In this document: positions 18,977 to 27,394 of the stretch, piece by piece | Layout of the letters: every line of letters starts with the position of its first letter | How positions within the stretch are numbered: the first letter of the stretch is position 1 | DNA from: Lichenicoccus roseus | GTDB lineage: Bacteria > Pseudomonadota > Alphaproteobacteria > Acetobacterales > Acetobacteraceae | Assembly: GCF_005844085.1 (NCBI RefSeq) | Contig: NZ_VCDI01000003.1 | Location: 1 to 64,000, forward strand | Reading direction: 5' to 3' | DNA length: 64,000 nt | Notes under the pieces: model-generated | Told to the model about the DNA's origin: nothing | The model's database searches: none | Seen by the model: the letters and a program-made list of their open reading frames with translations, nothing else | Made by a program: the position numbers and the translations under genes

Positions 18977-20629
18977 ATGTCCGACGTCGCCGTGCAGCAG
19001 CGACCAGGGGCCGGCACCCGCCCGGAACGCTTCCAGTCCTCCCGTTTCGAGGAGCCCGCGGCCGGCAGCAAGCCGAACCTGAGCGGCGCGCTGCTGTTCT
19101 TCCTGCTGCTGGTCGGTGGCCTGGGCTATGCGATCTACGGCCTGGTCACCGACATGAGCGCAAGCCATGCACCGGCGCTTGCGATCGGCACCCTGGTGCT
19201 GCTCGGCCTCGCGCTTCTGGTGGCCCTCGGCTTCGAGTTCGTGAACGGCTTCCACGACACCGCGAATGCGGTCGCCACGGTGATCTACACCAACAGCCTG
19301 TCGCCCGCGGTGGCGGTGGTGTGGTCGGGGACCTTCAACTTCCTGGGCGTGCTCACCTCGACCGGCGCGGTGGCCTACTCGATCATCACCATGCTGCCGA
19401 TCGACCTGATCCTGAACGCCGGCAGCACCGGCGGCTATCCGATGATCTTCGCCCTGCTGATCGCGGCGATCCTGTGGAACCTCGCCACCTGGGCGTTCGG
19501 CATCCCGAACTCGTCGTCGCACGCGCTGATTGGCTCGATCATCGGCGTCGGCCTCGCCAACCAGATGCTCGCCCCGGCCTCCGAGGCGAGCGCCGGCCTG
19601 CAATGGAGCCCGGTCATCAGCGTGCTCAAGTCGCTGCTGTTCAGCCCGATCATCGGCTTTATCGCCGCCGGCGGCCTGCTGCTGCTGCTCAAGCTGATGG
19701 TGCACCGCAAGGACCTCTACCAGGCGCCCCAGGGCAAGAAGCCGCCGCCGCTGTGGATACGCGGCCTGCTGATCCTGACCTGCACCGGGGTGTCGTTCTC
19801 GCATGGCGGCAATGACGGCCAGAAGGGCATGGGCCTGATCATGCTGATCCTGATCGGCGCCGCGCCGACCGCCTTCGCGCTGAATCGCGCCATGCCCGAC
19901 AGCGCCATGCCGGCCTTCATCCAGACCACCCATCAGGCCGAGGCGATCCTGCACAGCCATGCCGGCAGCGTCGCCAGCCCCGACGCCGCGCAGGCCCGCT
20001 CGGTGGTGGACCATGCATTGAAGACCCGTGCCCTCAACGAGCCCACGGTCTATGCCGCCCTGGCTGCGCTCTCGGGCGATATCGCCAGCCAGATCCAGAA
20101 GAACGGCACCATCCGGCACGTCCCGGCCGAGGCGGTCCCGAACATCCGCAACGACATGTATCTGGCGTCGGCCGCCGTCGGCAGCCTGATCAAGACGCCC
20201 GGCGCGTTCTCCGGCGCCGATGCCGGCACGATGAAGGCCTACACAGGCCACCTCAACCAGGGCACCCGCTACATCCCGATCTGGGTGAAGGTATCGGTCG
20301 CCATCGCGCTCGGCCTGGGCACCATGGTTGGCTGGAAGCGGATCGTGATCACCGTCGGCGAGAAGATCGGCAAGGATCACCTGACCTACGCGCAGGGCGC
20401 CTCCGCAGAGCTCGTCGCCGCCGCCACCATCGGCGCCGCGGAGGCCTACGGCCTGCCGGTCTCCACCACGCACATCCTGTCGAGCGGCGTCGCCGGCACG
20501 ATGGCGGCGAACGGCTCGGGCCTGCAGTGGAGCACGCTGCGCAACATGGCGATGGCCTGGATCCTGACCCTGCCGGTCGCGGCCCTGCTCGCCGGCGTGC
20601 TCTACACGGTGCTGCACAGCGTCTTCTGA
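18977..20629 (+). CDS. pit: Inorganic phosphate transporter, PiT family
   Basis: A 550-residue membrane permease, probably importing phosphate or metal phosphate with a cation. The family signature GFEFVNGFHDTANAVATVIY lies in the first third and its duplicated partner is SFSHGGNDGQKGMGL after residue 265. Further repeats are PNSSSHALIGSIIG and GLPVSTTHILSSGVAG. About ten hydrophobic segments are visible. A soluble region of about 115 residues (roughly 305-420) lies between the two halves, as in PitA-type proteins. The ATG at 18977 has GAGGG about 9 nt upstream; an in-frame TTG three codons earlier is unlikely. No phoU-like gene is adjacent. Confidence 0.92.
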   Translation: MSDVAVQQRPGAGTRPERFQSSRFEEPAAGSKPNLSGALLFFLLLVGGLGYAIYGLVTDMSASHAPALAIGTLVLLGLALLVALGFEFVNGFHDTANAVATVIYTNSLSPAVAVVWSGTFNFLGVLTSTGAVAYSIITMLPIDLILNAGSTGGYPMIFALLIAAILWNLATWAFGIPNSSSHALIGSIIGVGLANQMLAPASEASAGLQWSPVISVLKSLLFSPIIGFIAAGGLLLLLKLMVHRKDLYQAPQGKKPPPLWIRGLLILTCTGVSFSHGGNDGQKGMGLIMLILIGAAPTAFALNRAMPDSAMPAFIQTTHQAEAILHSHAGSVASPDAAQARSVVDHALKTRALNEPTVYAALAALSGDIASQIQKNGTIRHVPAEAVPNIRNDMYLASAAVGSLIKTPGAFSGADAGTMKAYTGHLNQGTRYIPIWVKVSVAIALGLGTMVGWKRIVITVGEKIGKDHLTYAQGASAELVAAATIGAAEAYGLPVSTTHILSSGVAGTMAANGSGLQWSTLRNMAMAWILTLPVAALLAGVLYTVLHSVF

Positions 20630-20642
20630 ACTTTGCCTGAAG

Positions 20643-20673
20643 TTGACCGCCTTTTCTTCACGATCTTGCTAAT
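20643..20673 (+). promoter_or_regulatory. Predicted promoter of the efflux operon
   Basis: TTGACC at 20643-20648 and TTGCTA at 20666-20671 are separated by 17 nt; GCTAAT at 20668-20673 is an alternative -10. It lies 38 nt upstream of the first fusion-protein start, after the pit stop. This is the best sigma-70 match in the gap. Confidence 0.4.
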
Positions 20674-20710
20674 GGGCCGTGCGTGACGAGCGGTGCTACA
20701 GGGCGCCGCA

Positions 20711-21874
20711 ATGGCAGACGATGATCCCGGACAGAAACAGGACGACCGGGAGAAGTCCGACAAGGAAAATTCGGAGGAAAAAGCAGCCGCCAGGCGTCAG
20801 GCCTATCGTGGGCGGATCTCTTTCGCCTTCTTCCTGGCCGGCCTGATCGGGCTGGTCGCCCTTGTCGCCTGGGGCGTCGGCTGGGACCAGGTATTTGCCA
20901 ACCGCGACGATCCCGAGACCAACGACGCCTATGCCGACGGCACCGAGCGGCCGCTTGCCGCGCGCGTGTCGGGCTATGTCGTGCAGATGCTGGTCACCGA
21001 CAACCAGGCGGTCACCGCCGGCCAGCTGCTGATGGTGATCGAGGACGACGACTACCGCTGCGCCGTCGCCCGCGACGAGGCCACGGTGGCCGCCGATCGT
21101 GCCGCCATCGCCGCGATGCAGTCCTCCCGCGCGGCTGCGACCCACACTGTGGCGCAGTCCGGCAACCTCGCCGGCAGCAGCGCCTCGCGGGCCGACTTCG
21201 CCGCCGAGGAGGCCGCCAGGCAGCACCGCATCCTGGGCTCCGACCTCGGGCTGCTCGCGCGCTACCAGATGAGCGAGGCCAGCCTCGGCGTCGCCCGTGC
21301 GCAGGCCGCGCAGAGCCGCAGCCGGACCGATGTCAGCCGCGCCCAGCTCGCCCTGCTCGATGCCGGGCTGGCACAGGCGCAGGCAACGCTGGCGGTGGAC
21401 GAGGCGGCGCTGGCGACGGCAAGGCTCGATCTCGGCTACACCCGCATCGTCGCCCCGCAGGCGGGCGTGCTCGGTGTGCGGCAGGTGCATGTCGGCGACC
21501 TGGTCGCGGCTGGACGCGACGTGGTCTCCCTCACGCCGCTCGACGATGTCTGGATCACCGCCTACTTCAGCGAGCGCCAGCTTGACCACGTGCGTCCGGG
21601 CCAGCCGGCGCGGCTGCGCCTCGATGCCTACCCGCACACCACGCTGGCCGGCCATGTCGAGGCGATCGGACCGCTCACCGCGCAGCAGTTCAGCGACGTG
21701 CCGCCCGACAACATCACCGGCAACTACACCAAGGTGGTGCAGCGCGTGCCGGTGAAGCTCAGCATCGACCGCGACGGCGATCCGCTGGCCGGGCAGATCC
21801 GGCCAGGCATGTCGGCGCTGGCCCGCATCGACACCGACGGCGCGCCGGTCGCACCGGTACGGACCGCGCGATGA
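20711..21874 (+). CDS. HlyD/EmrA-family membrane fusion protein 1
   Basis: A 387-residue periplasmic adaptor for a tripartite efflux pump. A highly charged cytoplasmic head of about 35 residues precedes one transmembrane helix (about 36-57). The split lipoyl domain shows VSGYVVQMLVTDNQAVTAGQ on one side and YTRIVAPQAGVLGVRQVHVG on the other. Between them is a long Ala/Gln/Arg-rich coiled-coil hairpin, and the C-terminal beta-barrel includes DVWITAYFSERQLDHVRPGQ. GNYTKVVQRVPVK is the EmrA-type ending. The ATG at 20711 has AGGG 8 nt upstream. The stop overlaps the next gene (ATGA). Confidence 0.9.
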   Translation: MADDDPGQKQDDREKSDKENSEEKAAARRQAYRGRISFAFFLAGLIGLVALVAWGVGWDQVFANRDDPETNDAYADGTERPLAARVSGYVVQMLVTDNQAVTAGQLLMVIEDDDYRCAVARDEATVAADRAAIAAMQSSRAAATHTVAQSGNLAGSSASRADFAAEEAARQHRILGSDLGLLARYQMSEASLGVARAQAAQSRSRTDVSRAQLALLDAGLAQAQATLAVDEAALATARLDLGYTRIVAPQAGVLGVRQVHVGDLVAAGRDVVSLTPLDDVWITAYFSERQLDHVRPGQPARLRLDAYPHTTLAGHVEAIGPLTAQQFSDVPPDNITGNYTKVVQRVPVKLSIDRDGDPLAGQIRPGMSALARIDTDGAPVAPVRTAR

Positions 21875-22959
21875 GCGAGCAGAAGGAGGAGAAGCAGAGC
21901 AGGCTGCCGGTGGTGCGCGCGCTCATCGTGGTGGTGGGGCTGGTGCTGGTCGCCATCATGCTGATCGACTGGAACGGACTGGTCTGGAACACCTCGAGCC
22001 GCAGCACCGACGACGCCCAGTTGCGCGGCCAGCCTTCGGCACTGGAGAGCCGTGTCCCCGGCCTGGTGGTCTGGGAGGCCGACATCGACAACGCCCCGGT
22101 GCGGCGCGGCCAGCTGCTGTTCAGGATCGAGGACGACTACGCCCGCGCCGCGGTGGCGCGTGCCCGGGCCGCGGTGCAGGTCGCCGACGCCGGCATCGCG
22201 CGCGCCGAGGCCGAGCGCGCGGCGCAGCAGGCGCAGATCGGCGCGGCGCTCGCGCAGCAGGCGGTCAGCGAGGCCCAGCTCGCCTACGCGAAGGAGGATG
22301 CGGCACGCTGGAACCGGCTGGCCGGCACGCCCGGTGGCCTGCTGCGCGCGCGCCAGCAGGCCGACACCAACCTGCAGGCGGCGCGCGATCGCAGCGAGGG
22401 TGATCGCAACGGTGTCGAGCAGGCCAGGCTCAGGCTGGGGGCGATGGATGCGACGGTGCAGCAGGCGCAGGCGCAGGCCGGTGCCGCCCGCGAGACGCTT
22501 CGCCTGGCCGCCATCCGGCTGGACTGGACACGGATCGTCGCCCCCGCCGACGGCCGCGTCACCGAGCGCGTGGTGCATGTCGGGCAGTGGGTGTCGCCCG
22601 GCCGCCGCATGATCTCCTTCGTGCCGCTGCCCGACACCTGGGCGGTGGCCTGGTATCGCGAGGAGCAGGTCGCCGGCATGCGCATCGGCCAGCCGGTGGA
22701 TATCCATGTCGATGCCTATCCGGAACTCGGCCTGCATGGCTGCATCGCCGGCTTCGGCCCGACCAGCCAGTCCTGGTCCGAGGTGGTGCCGCCGAACCGC
22801 GCCACCGGCAACTTCACCAAGGTGGTGCAGCGCATCCCGGTACGCATCACCTACGTCACGCCCACCGATGCGGTGCCGCTGCTGGTCCCGGGGCTCTCGG
22901 TGGAGACCCTGGTGCATATCGACGGGCCCGGCTGCACCCCGCCTGCCGAAGGTCGCTGA
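21871..22959 (+). CDS. HlyD/EmrA-family membrane fusion protein 2
   Basis: A second, 362-residue fusion protein with the same architecture as its neighbour. It has a short head, one transmembrane helix (about 15-34), split lipoyl halves (SRVPGLVVWEADIDNAPVRR and WTRIVAPADGRVTERVVHVG), an Ala/Gln-rich coiled coil (about 95-215), and an EmrA-type tail GNFTKVVQRIPVRITY. The start ATG overlaps the stop of the first copy. The two proteins are recognisably homologous but clearly diverged, so this is not a recent duplication. Two adaptors for one MFS pump is unusual. Confidence 0.9.
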   Translation: MSEQKEEKQSRLPVVRALIVVVGLVLVAIMLIDWNGLVWNTSSRSTDDAQLRGQPSALESRVPGLVVWEADIDNAPVRRGQLLFRIEDDYARAAVARARAAVQVADAGIARAEAERAAQQAQIGAALAQQAVSEAQLAYAKEDAARWNRLAGTPGGLLRARQQADTNLQAARDRSEGDRNGVEQARLRLGAMDATVQQAQAQAGAARETLRLAAIRLDWTRIVAPADGRVTERVVHVGQWVSPGRRMISFVPLPDTWAVAWYREEQVAGMRIGQPVDIHVDAYPELGLHGCIAGFGPTSQSWSEVVPPNRATGNFTKVVQRIPVRITYVTPTDAVPLLVPGLSVETLVHIDGPGCTPPAEGR

Positions 22960-22963
22960 GACG

Positions 22964-24535
22964 GTGGGCGCGCTGCTGCGGCAACTGGCCGCGCAGAAAC
23001 AGCCGGCGCCGGACGACGCGCCGCCGGTCACCGCCGGCATGCTGCTCGGCACCGCCGGCCTCGTGCTGTTCGCCTTCCTGTACTACATCGACGAGCGCAT
23101 GGCCTCGGCGGCGGCGGCCGACCTGCGCGGCGGCTTCCGGCAGGGCAGCGACGACGGCTCGTGGCTGTCCACCGCCTACACGCTCGGCCAGGTGCTGATG
23201 ATCCCGATGACGCCCTGGCTTGCCATGGTGTTCTCGCCGCGCCGCATGGCGGCGGTGCTGATCGTCGTCACCGTGCTGAGCGCCGCCGCCCTCACGGCGC
23301 ACCAGAGCTATGCGACGGTGATCGCGCTGCGCCTGCTGCAGGGGTTCGGCGAGGGTGGCTCGGTGCCGCTGATGCTGGGCGCGATCCTGCAGGTCATCCC
23401 GCCGTACCGGAAGCCGGAGGCACTGACGGTGTACGGCTTGGTGGTGACGATCCCCGTCGCCGCGAGCTTCTCGCTGTCCGGCGTCGCGGTCGATTTCGCC
23501 GGCTGGCGCTGGCTGCTGTCCTCGGCGCCGCTGCTCGGCCCGGTTGCCCTGTTCCTGGTGCTGACCTTCCTGCCGAAGAAGCCTATCGAGTGGAGCGCCT
23601 TCTACAAGGCGGACTATTTCGGCCTGTTCTGCCTGACTGCCGCGGCCGCGTCGCTGGTGGTGGCGTGCGACCAGGGCCAGCGGCTGGACTGGTTCGATTC
23701 CGGCTTCATCGACGCGCTGTTCGTGCTGTTCGCCTGGTTCGCGGTCTGCTTCGTGCTCAACACGCTGTGGCGCCCCGACGCGCTCTATGCGCTCTCCACC
23801 TTCCGCAAGCCCAACTTCACCATCGGCCTGCTCGAGATCGGCGTGTTCTCCGCCTCCCTGCTCGGCGCGTCCATGCTGTTCCCGATGGAGCAGGAGCAGC
23901 TGCGCTATCTCCGTCCGCTGCAGGTCGGCAACACCCTGCTCTGGCTCGGTATCCCGCTCGCCTGCGTCGCCTCGATGCTGCCGTTCCTGCTGCGCCACGT
24001 CGATGCGAGGCCGGTGCTCGCCCTCGGCCTGACGCTGGGCTGCATCGGCTCCTGGCTGTGTGTCTGGCTGTCGCCGGCCTGGGCCGGGCACGACTACCTG
24101 CCGTTCCTGCTCCTGCAGGCAACCGGCTGGCTGATGGTGATGGTGACCAACGCCTTCCTCACCACCGGCGTGCTGGAGCCGAAGGACATGCTGACCGGGA
24201 GTGCGATGTTCAACCTGACCCGCACGCTCGGCTTCTCGGCGGGCGGCGCCATCGTCACCGCCATCGTGACGGTACGCGAGCGGGTGCATTCGAACGCCAA
24301 CGTGGTGCGCAGCCTCGATCCCGGCCGCCCGCCGGTACAGCATTACATCGCGCAGGTTCAGGCGGATCCGCTGGCTACCAGGCTGGCGACCCTGGGGCAG
24401 GCGCAGGCGAGGGTGCTGTCCTACGCCGATGCCTGGGGCTGGCTGGCCATCGCCCTGCTGGTGGCGCTGGCGCTGACGCTGATCCTAGCGCCCGCCAAGG
24501 TGATGATCCCACCCGGCCGGCCGACGAAGCCGTAA
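22964..24535 (+). CDS. MFS efflux transporter, DHA2/EmrB type
   Basis: A 523-residue proton-driven drug or small-molecule exporter with about 14 hydrophobic segments. DHA2 marks include STAYTLGQVLMIPMTPWLA, RLLQGFGEGGSVPLMLGAIL, the proline-bearing SFSLSGVAVDFAGWRWLL, and the late MLTGSAMFNLTRTLGFSAGG. The predicted start is a GTG at 22964, 4 nt after the second fusion gene; no ATG is found before the conserved TAGMLLGTAGLVLFAF segment apart from those inside the protein. With the two EmrA-like proteins and the nearby TolC-type channel it could form a complete envelope-spanning pump. Substrate unknown. Confidence 0.88.
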   Translation: MGALLRQLAAQKQPAPDDAPPVTAGMLLGTAGLVLFAFLYYIDERMASAAAADLRGGFRQGSDDGSWLSTAYTLGQVLMIPMTPWLAMVFSPRRMAAVLIVVTVLSAAALTAHQSYATVIALRLLQGFGEGGSVPLMLGAILQVIPPYRKPEALTVYGLVVTIPVAASFSLSGVAVDFAGWRWLLSSAPLLGPVALFLVLTFLPKKPIEWSAFYKADYFGLFCLTAAAASLVVACDQGQRLDWFDSGFIDALFVLFAWFAVCFVLNTLWRPDALYALSTFRKPNFTIGLLEIGVFSASLLGASMLFPMEQEQLRYLRPLQVGNTLLWLGIPLACVASMLPFLLRHVDARPVLALGLTLGCIGSWLCVWLSPAWAGHDYLPFLLLQATGWLMVMVTNAFLTTGVLEPKDMLTGSAMFNLTRTLGFSAGGAIVTAIVTVRERVHSNANVVRSLDPGRPPVQHYIAQVQADPLATRLATLGQAQARVLSYADAWGWLAIALLVALALTLILAPAKVMIPPGRPTKP

Positions 24536-24609
24536 CTCCCGACGCGCGAACCAATCGATGGCCTGCTCGTTGTGGTTGCAGCCCCGATCACCGACTGGAA
24601 CCCCGCGAC

Positions 24610-25737
24610 ATGCTGGATGCGACCCGCCACCCCGATCCGAGCCGCCCCGATCCAAGCCTGCCCGAGGCGCCGCCGGTGCCGGCGACCCGCGAGGCGGATG
24701 TCAGCCCGTCCAGCGTGTCGACGGCGCAGATCATGGGCATCCTGCGACTGGCGGCGCTGACTGCCGCCGCCGGGTTCGTGGTCTACCTGTTCTCGCACGA
24801 GGTGCTGCTGCTGTTCTTCGCCGTGTTGCTCGGCTGCTCGCTGCGCGGTGCCGCCGACACCACCTCGCGTATCCTGCACGTGCCGGCCGGACTGATGCTT
24901 GCGGTCATCAGCCTGTCCATCGTGGCGATATTCGGCGGCGGCCTGTGGTATATCGGCCCGAGCCTGGTGCACCAGGGCAGCGACCTGATCGGCAAGATGA
25001 CCGGCGAGTTCGATACGCTGTCGCAGCGCTACGGCGACACCTCCTGGGGCCACACCATCAAGCAGCACATGTCGGGCAGCATGCCGAGCGCCGGGCAGGT
25101 GACGGCGCCTGCCTTCAAGGTGGCCGGCCTGACGCTGGGCGTATTCGCCGACCTGATCCTGGTGCTGATCACCGCGCTCTATCTAGCGATCTCGCCGGAG
25201 CTTTATCAGCGCGGCATGCTGCGCCTGATCGCGATCCGGCATCGTCCGCGCGCGCTGGAGATCATGCGCGCGGTCGGCCGCATCCTGCGCCGCTGGCTGC
25301 TCGGCCAGCTCATCGACATGGTCGTGGTGGGCGTGACCACCGCGGTCGGCCTGAGCCTGCTGCATGTTCCGGTGCCGCTGGCGCTCGGCGTGCTGGCCGG
25401 GCTGATGACCTTCGTGCCGTATTTCGGCGCGGCACTCGCGGGCATCCCGGCAGTGCTGGTCGCCGCCACGGTGGGCGCCGACACCGCCCTCTATGCGGCG
25501 GGCGTGTTCGTGCTGTGCCATTTCATCGAGGGCTACGTGCTGTCGCCGCTGGTGCAGCGCCGGCTGGTCGAGCTGCCGCCCGCACTCACCCTGCTATCGC
25601 TGGCCGCCGCCGGCGCGGTGCTCGGCCCGCTCGGCATCGTCATGGGCACGCCGCTCGCCGCCGCCGCGATGGTGGCGATCCGCGAGGGCTACGTGGTGGA
25701 GATCCTTGGCGACACCGAGGCGCACGACGAGGCGTAG
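24610..25737 (+). CDS. AI-2E transporter family (PerM-like) membrane protein
   Basis: A 375-residue multi-pass membrane protein of the PerM/TqsA family, whose members are permeases or Na+/H+ antiporters of mostly unknown substrate. After about 45 polar residues come paired N-terminal helices (LLLFFAVLLGCSLRGAA), a soluble middle segment (IKQHMSGSMPSAGQ) and the conserved C-terminal block: PVPLALGVLAGLMTFVPYFG, EGYVLSPLVQRR and GPLGIVMGTPLAAAAMV. It follows the EmrB gene by 74 nt on the same strand, so it may be in the efflux operon, but a functional link is not shown. Confidence 0.85.
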   Translation: MLDATRHPDPSRPDPSLPEAPPVPATREADVSPSSVSTAQIMGILRLAALTAAAGFVVYLFSHEVLLLFFAVLLGCSLRGAADTTSRILHVPAGLMLAVISLSIVAIFGGGLWYIGPSLVHQGSDLIGKMTGEFDTLSQRYGDTSWGHTIKQHMSGSMPSAGQVTAPAFKVAGLTLGVFADLILVLITALYLAISPELYQRGMLRLIAIRHRPRALEIMRAVGRILRRWLLGQLIDMVVVGVTTAVGLSLLHVPVPLALGVLAGLMTFVPYFGAALAGIPAVLVAATVGADTALYAAGVFVLCHFIEGYVLSPLVQRRLVELPPALTLLSLAAAGAVLGPLGIVMGTPLAAAAMVAIREGYVVEILGDTEAHDEA

Positions 25738-25748
25738 GCCGCGCCTCG

Positions 25749-27233
25749 CTACCTGTCGATATCCCCGGGTCGTGGCGACGCCACCGGCCACACCCGGTCC
25801 GGGTGCGGCGGCGACGTTCCCACCCATTTCGAGCGCACCGCGCGATAGTGCGCCAGCGCATCGTAGCGCGGATGCGTGCCGTCGAGCTGGGCCACGGTCA
25901 GCCCGCCGGTGGCATCGAGCACGGTCAGCTCGGCGGCGAGCAGGTCGGTGCGCGCGGTGATCTCGGCGACCTGGCTCGACAGCGTCTCCTGCTGGGCGTT
26001 CAGCAGGTCCACCGTGGTGCGCGCGCCGACCGATTGCTGCTCGGCCAGGCCGCGTTCGGCGACAAGGTCGGCCCTGGTCGCGCGGCCTTCCACATCCACC
26101 CGCTCGCGGGCGGCCAGCATGTTGGCCCATGCGGTGCGGACCAGCTGGGTTGCGTCACGCGAGGCCTGGTCGACCAGGTCCTGTGCCTGCACGTTGCCTT
26201 CCTTGGCCTGCCGGACCGCCGAGAACGCGGCGCCGCCCTGGTAGATCGGCACGATGACCTGCACCAGCGCCTGGGCCACGTTGACGCTCTGCGAATAGAG
26301 TTCGTACTCGTACTGCCGCTGCCGCTCGAGCAGGCCGTTCAGGGTGACGACCGGCAGCAACTGGTCGCGCGCGAGGTCGATGCCGAGCCGGCTGGCGTCC
26401 ATCATGTGGCGCGCCGCCACCAGTTCCGGATTGGCATCCTGCGCCATGCCAAGCGCCTCGGTCTCCGTCGGCGGCATCGCAAAGCCTGCGGCCGGCAGGG
26501 TGACCTCGCCGGGAACGATACCGACGGCGTTCTCGAAGGCGGCCTCGGCGCCGGTGACGTCGGCGGCGGCGGCGAGGGTGGCGGCGCGCTGCCGGTCGAG
26601 CCGCGCCTCCGATTGCGAGACATCCGCCTGGGTGATCGCGCCCGCCGCAAGCTCGACGCCGTTGGCCCGCAGGGTGCGCGCCAGCACCGCCTCGAGATTG
26701 CGGTCGAGGCGCAGGATCTCGCGGTCGCGCACCACATTCAGATAGGCGCTGCCGGCGCGCAGCAACGCCTGCTGCTCGCTGGCCGCCAGGGTCGCCCGCT
26801 GCGCCAGCACCCGCACCTTGGCGATCGCCAGCGCGTCGCTGACCCGGCCGCTGGCGTACAGCGTCTGGGTCAGGGTCAGCTCGTAGTCCTGCGGCGCGCG
26901 GTGCTCGGGATAGTGCAGCGTGTCGCTGCGGTTCTGGTACACACCCGGACCGATCTGGCCTTCCAGGTAGATCCGCGGCCGCCAGCCGGCGAGCGCCGTC
27001 GGCACGCCTTCGTCGGCCTGGCGCAGCTGCGAGCGGGCGGCGAGCAGCCTCGGATTGCTGTCGTAGGTGGCGTCGAGCGCCTGCAGCAGGCTCATCGGCT
27101 GACGGACCGCCGCCGGCTGGGCGTCCGGCGGCCGGAAGTCTTGCGGCCGGACCTGGGCGGCAACGGGCGCCGCATTCACCAGCAGGATGGCAAGGGCGGC
27201 GATCTGGGCGAGGCGCGGTTTCGGGGCGGACAT
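25749..27233 (-). CDS. TolC-family outer membrane channel protein
   Basis: A 494-residue outer membrane factor. The signal peptide ends AAPVAAQ; the first conserved segment is LLQALDATYDSNPRLLAARS, followed by QLRQADEGV, the first beta region (IYLEGQIGPG), and DYELTLTQTLYASGRVSDAL. The second structural repeat begins NPELVAARHMMDASRLGIDL and includes VQVIVPIYQGGAAFSAVRQA. RTTVDLLNAQQETLSSQV is the TolC type I equatorial-end signature. It probably supplies the exit duct for the convergently transcribed EmrA/EmrB genes, whose last member ends 11 nt away. Confidence 0.92.
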   Translation of the reverse strand: MSAPKPRLAQIAALAILLVNAAPVAAQVRPQDFRPPDAQPAAVRQPMSLLQALDATYDSNPRLLAARSQLRQADEGVPTALAGWRPRIYLEGQIGPGVYQNRSDTLHYPEHRAPQDYELTLTQTLYASGRVSDALAIAKVRVLAQRATLAASEQQALLRAGSAYLNVVRDREILRLDRNLEAVLARTLRANGVELAAGAITQADVSQSEARLDRQRAATLAAAADVTGAEAAFENAVGIVPGEVTLPAAGFAMPPTETEALGMAQDANPELVAARHMMDASRLGIDLARDQLLPVVTLNGLLERQRQYEYELYSQSVNVAQALVQVIVPIYQGGAAFSAVRQAKEGNVQAQDLVDQASRDATQLVRTAWANMLAARERVDVEGRATRADLVAERGLAEQQSVGARTTVDLLNAQQETLSSQVAEITARTDLLAAELTVLDATGGLTVAQLDGTHPRYDALAHYRAVRSKWVGTSPPHPDRVWPVASPRPGDIDR

Positions 27234-27394
27234 GGCAAGGCTTCTACCAGCACCGCGGGACGGATGCTGCGTGTCCGGAAGCGTTGCCGGGTCTTGCCAC
27301 GCACAAAGTTTCGCGTGCTGGCGCCGCGGTCGCGTGGCTGCTCTCCGGTCAGCCTTGGAGGCAGCCGGTACGCGCCATAGATACAGGACCAGTC

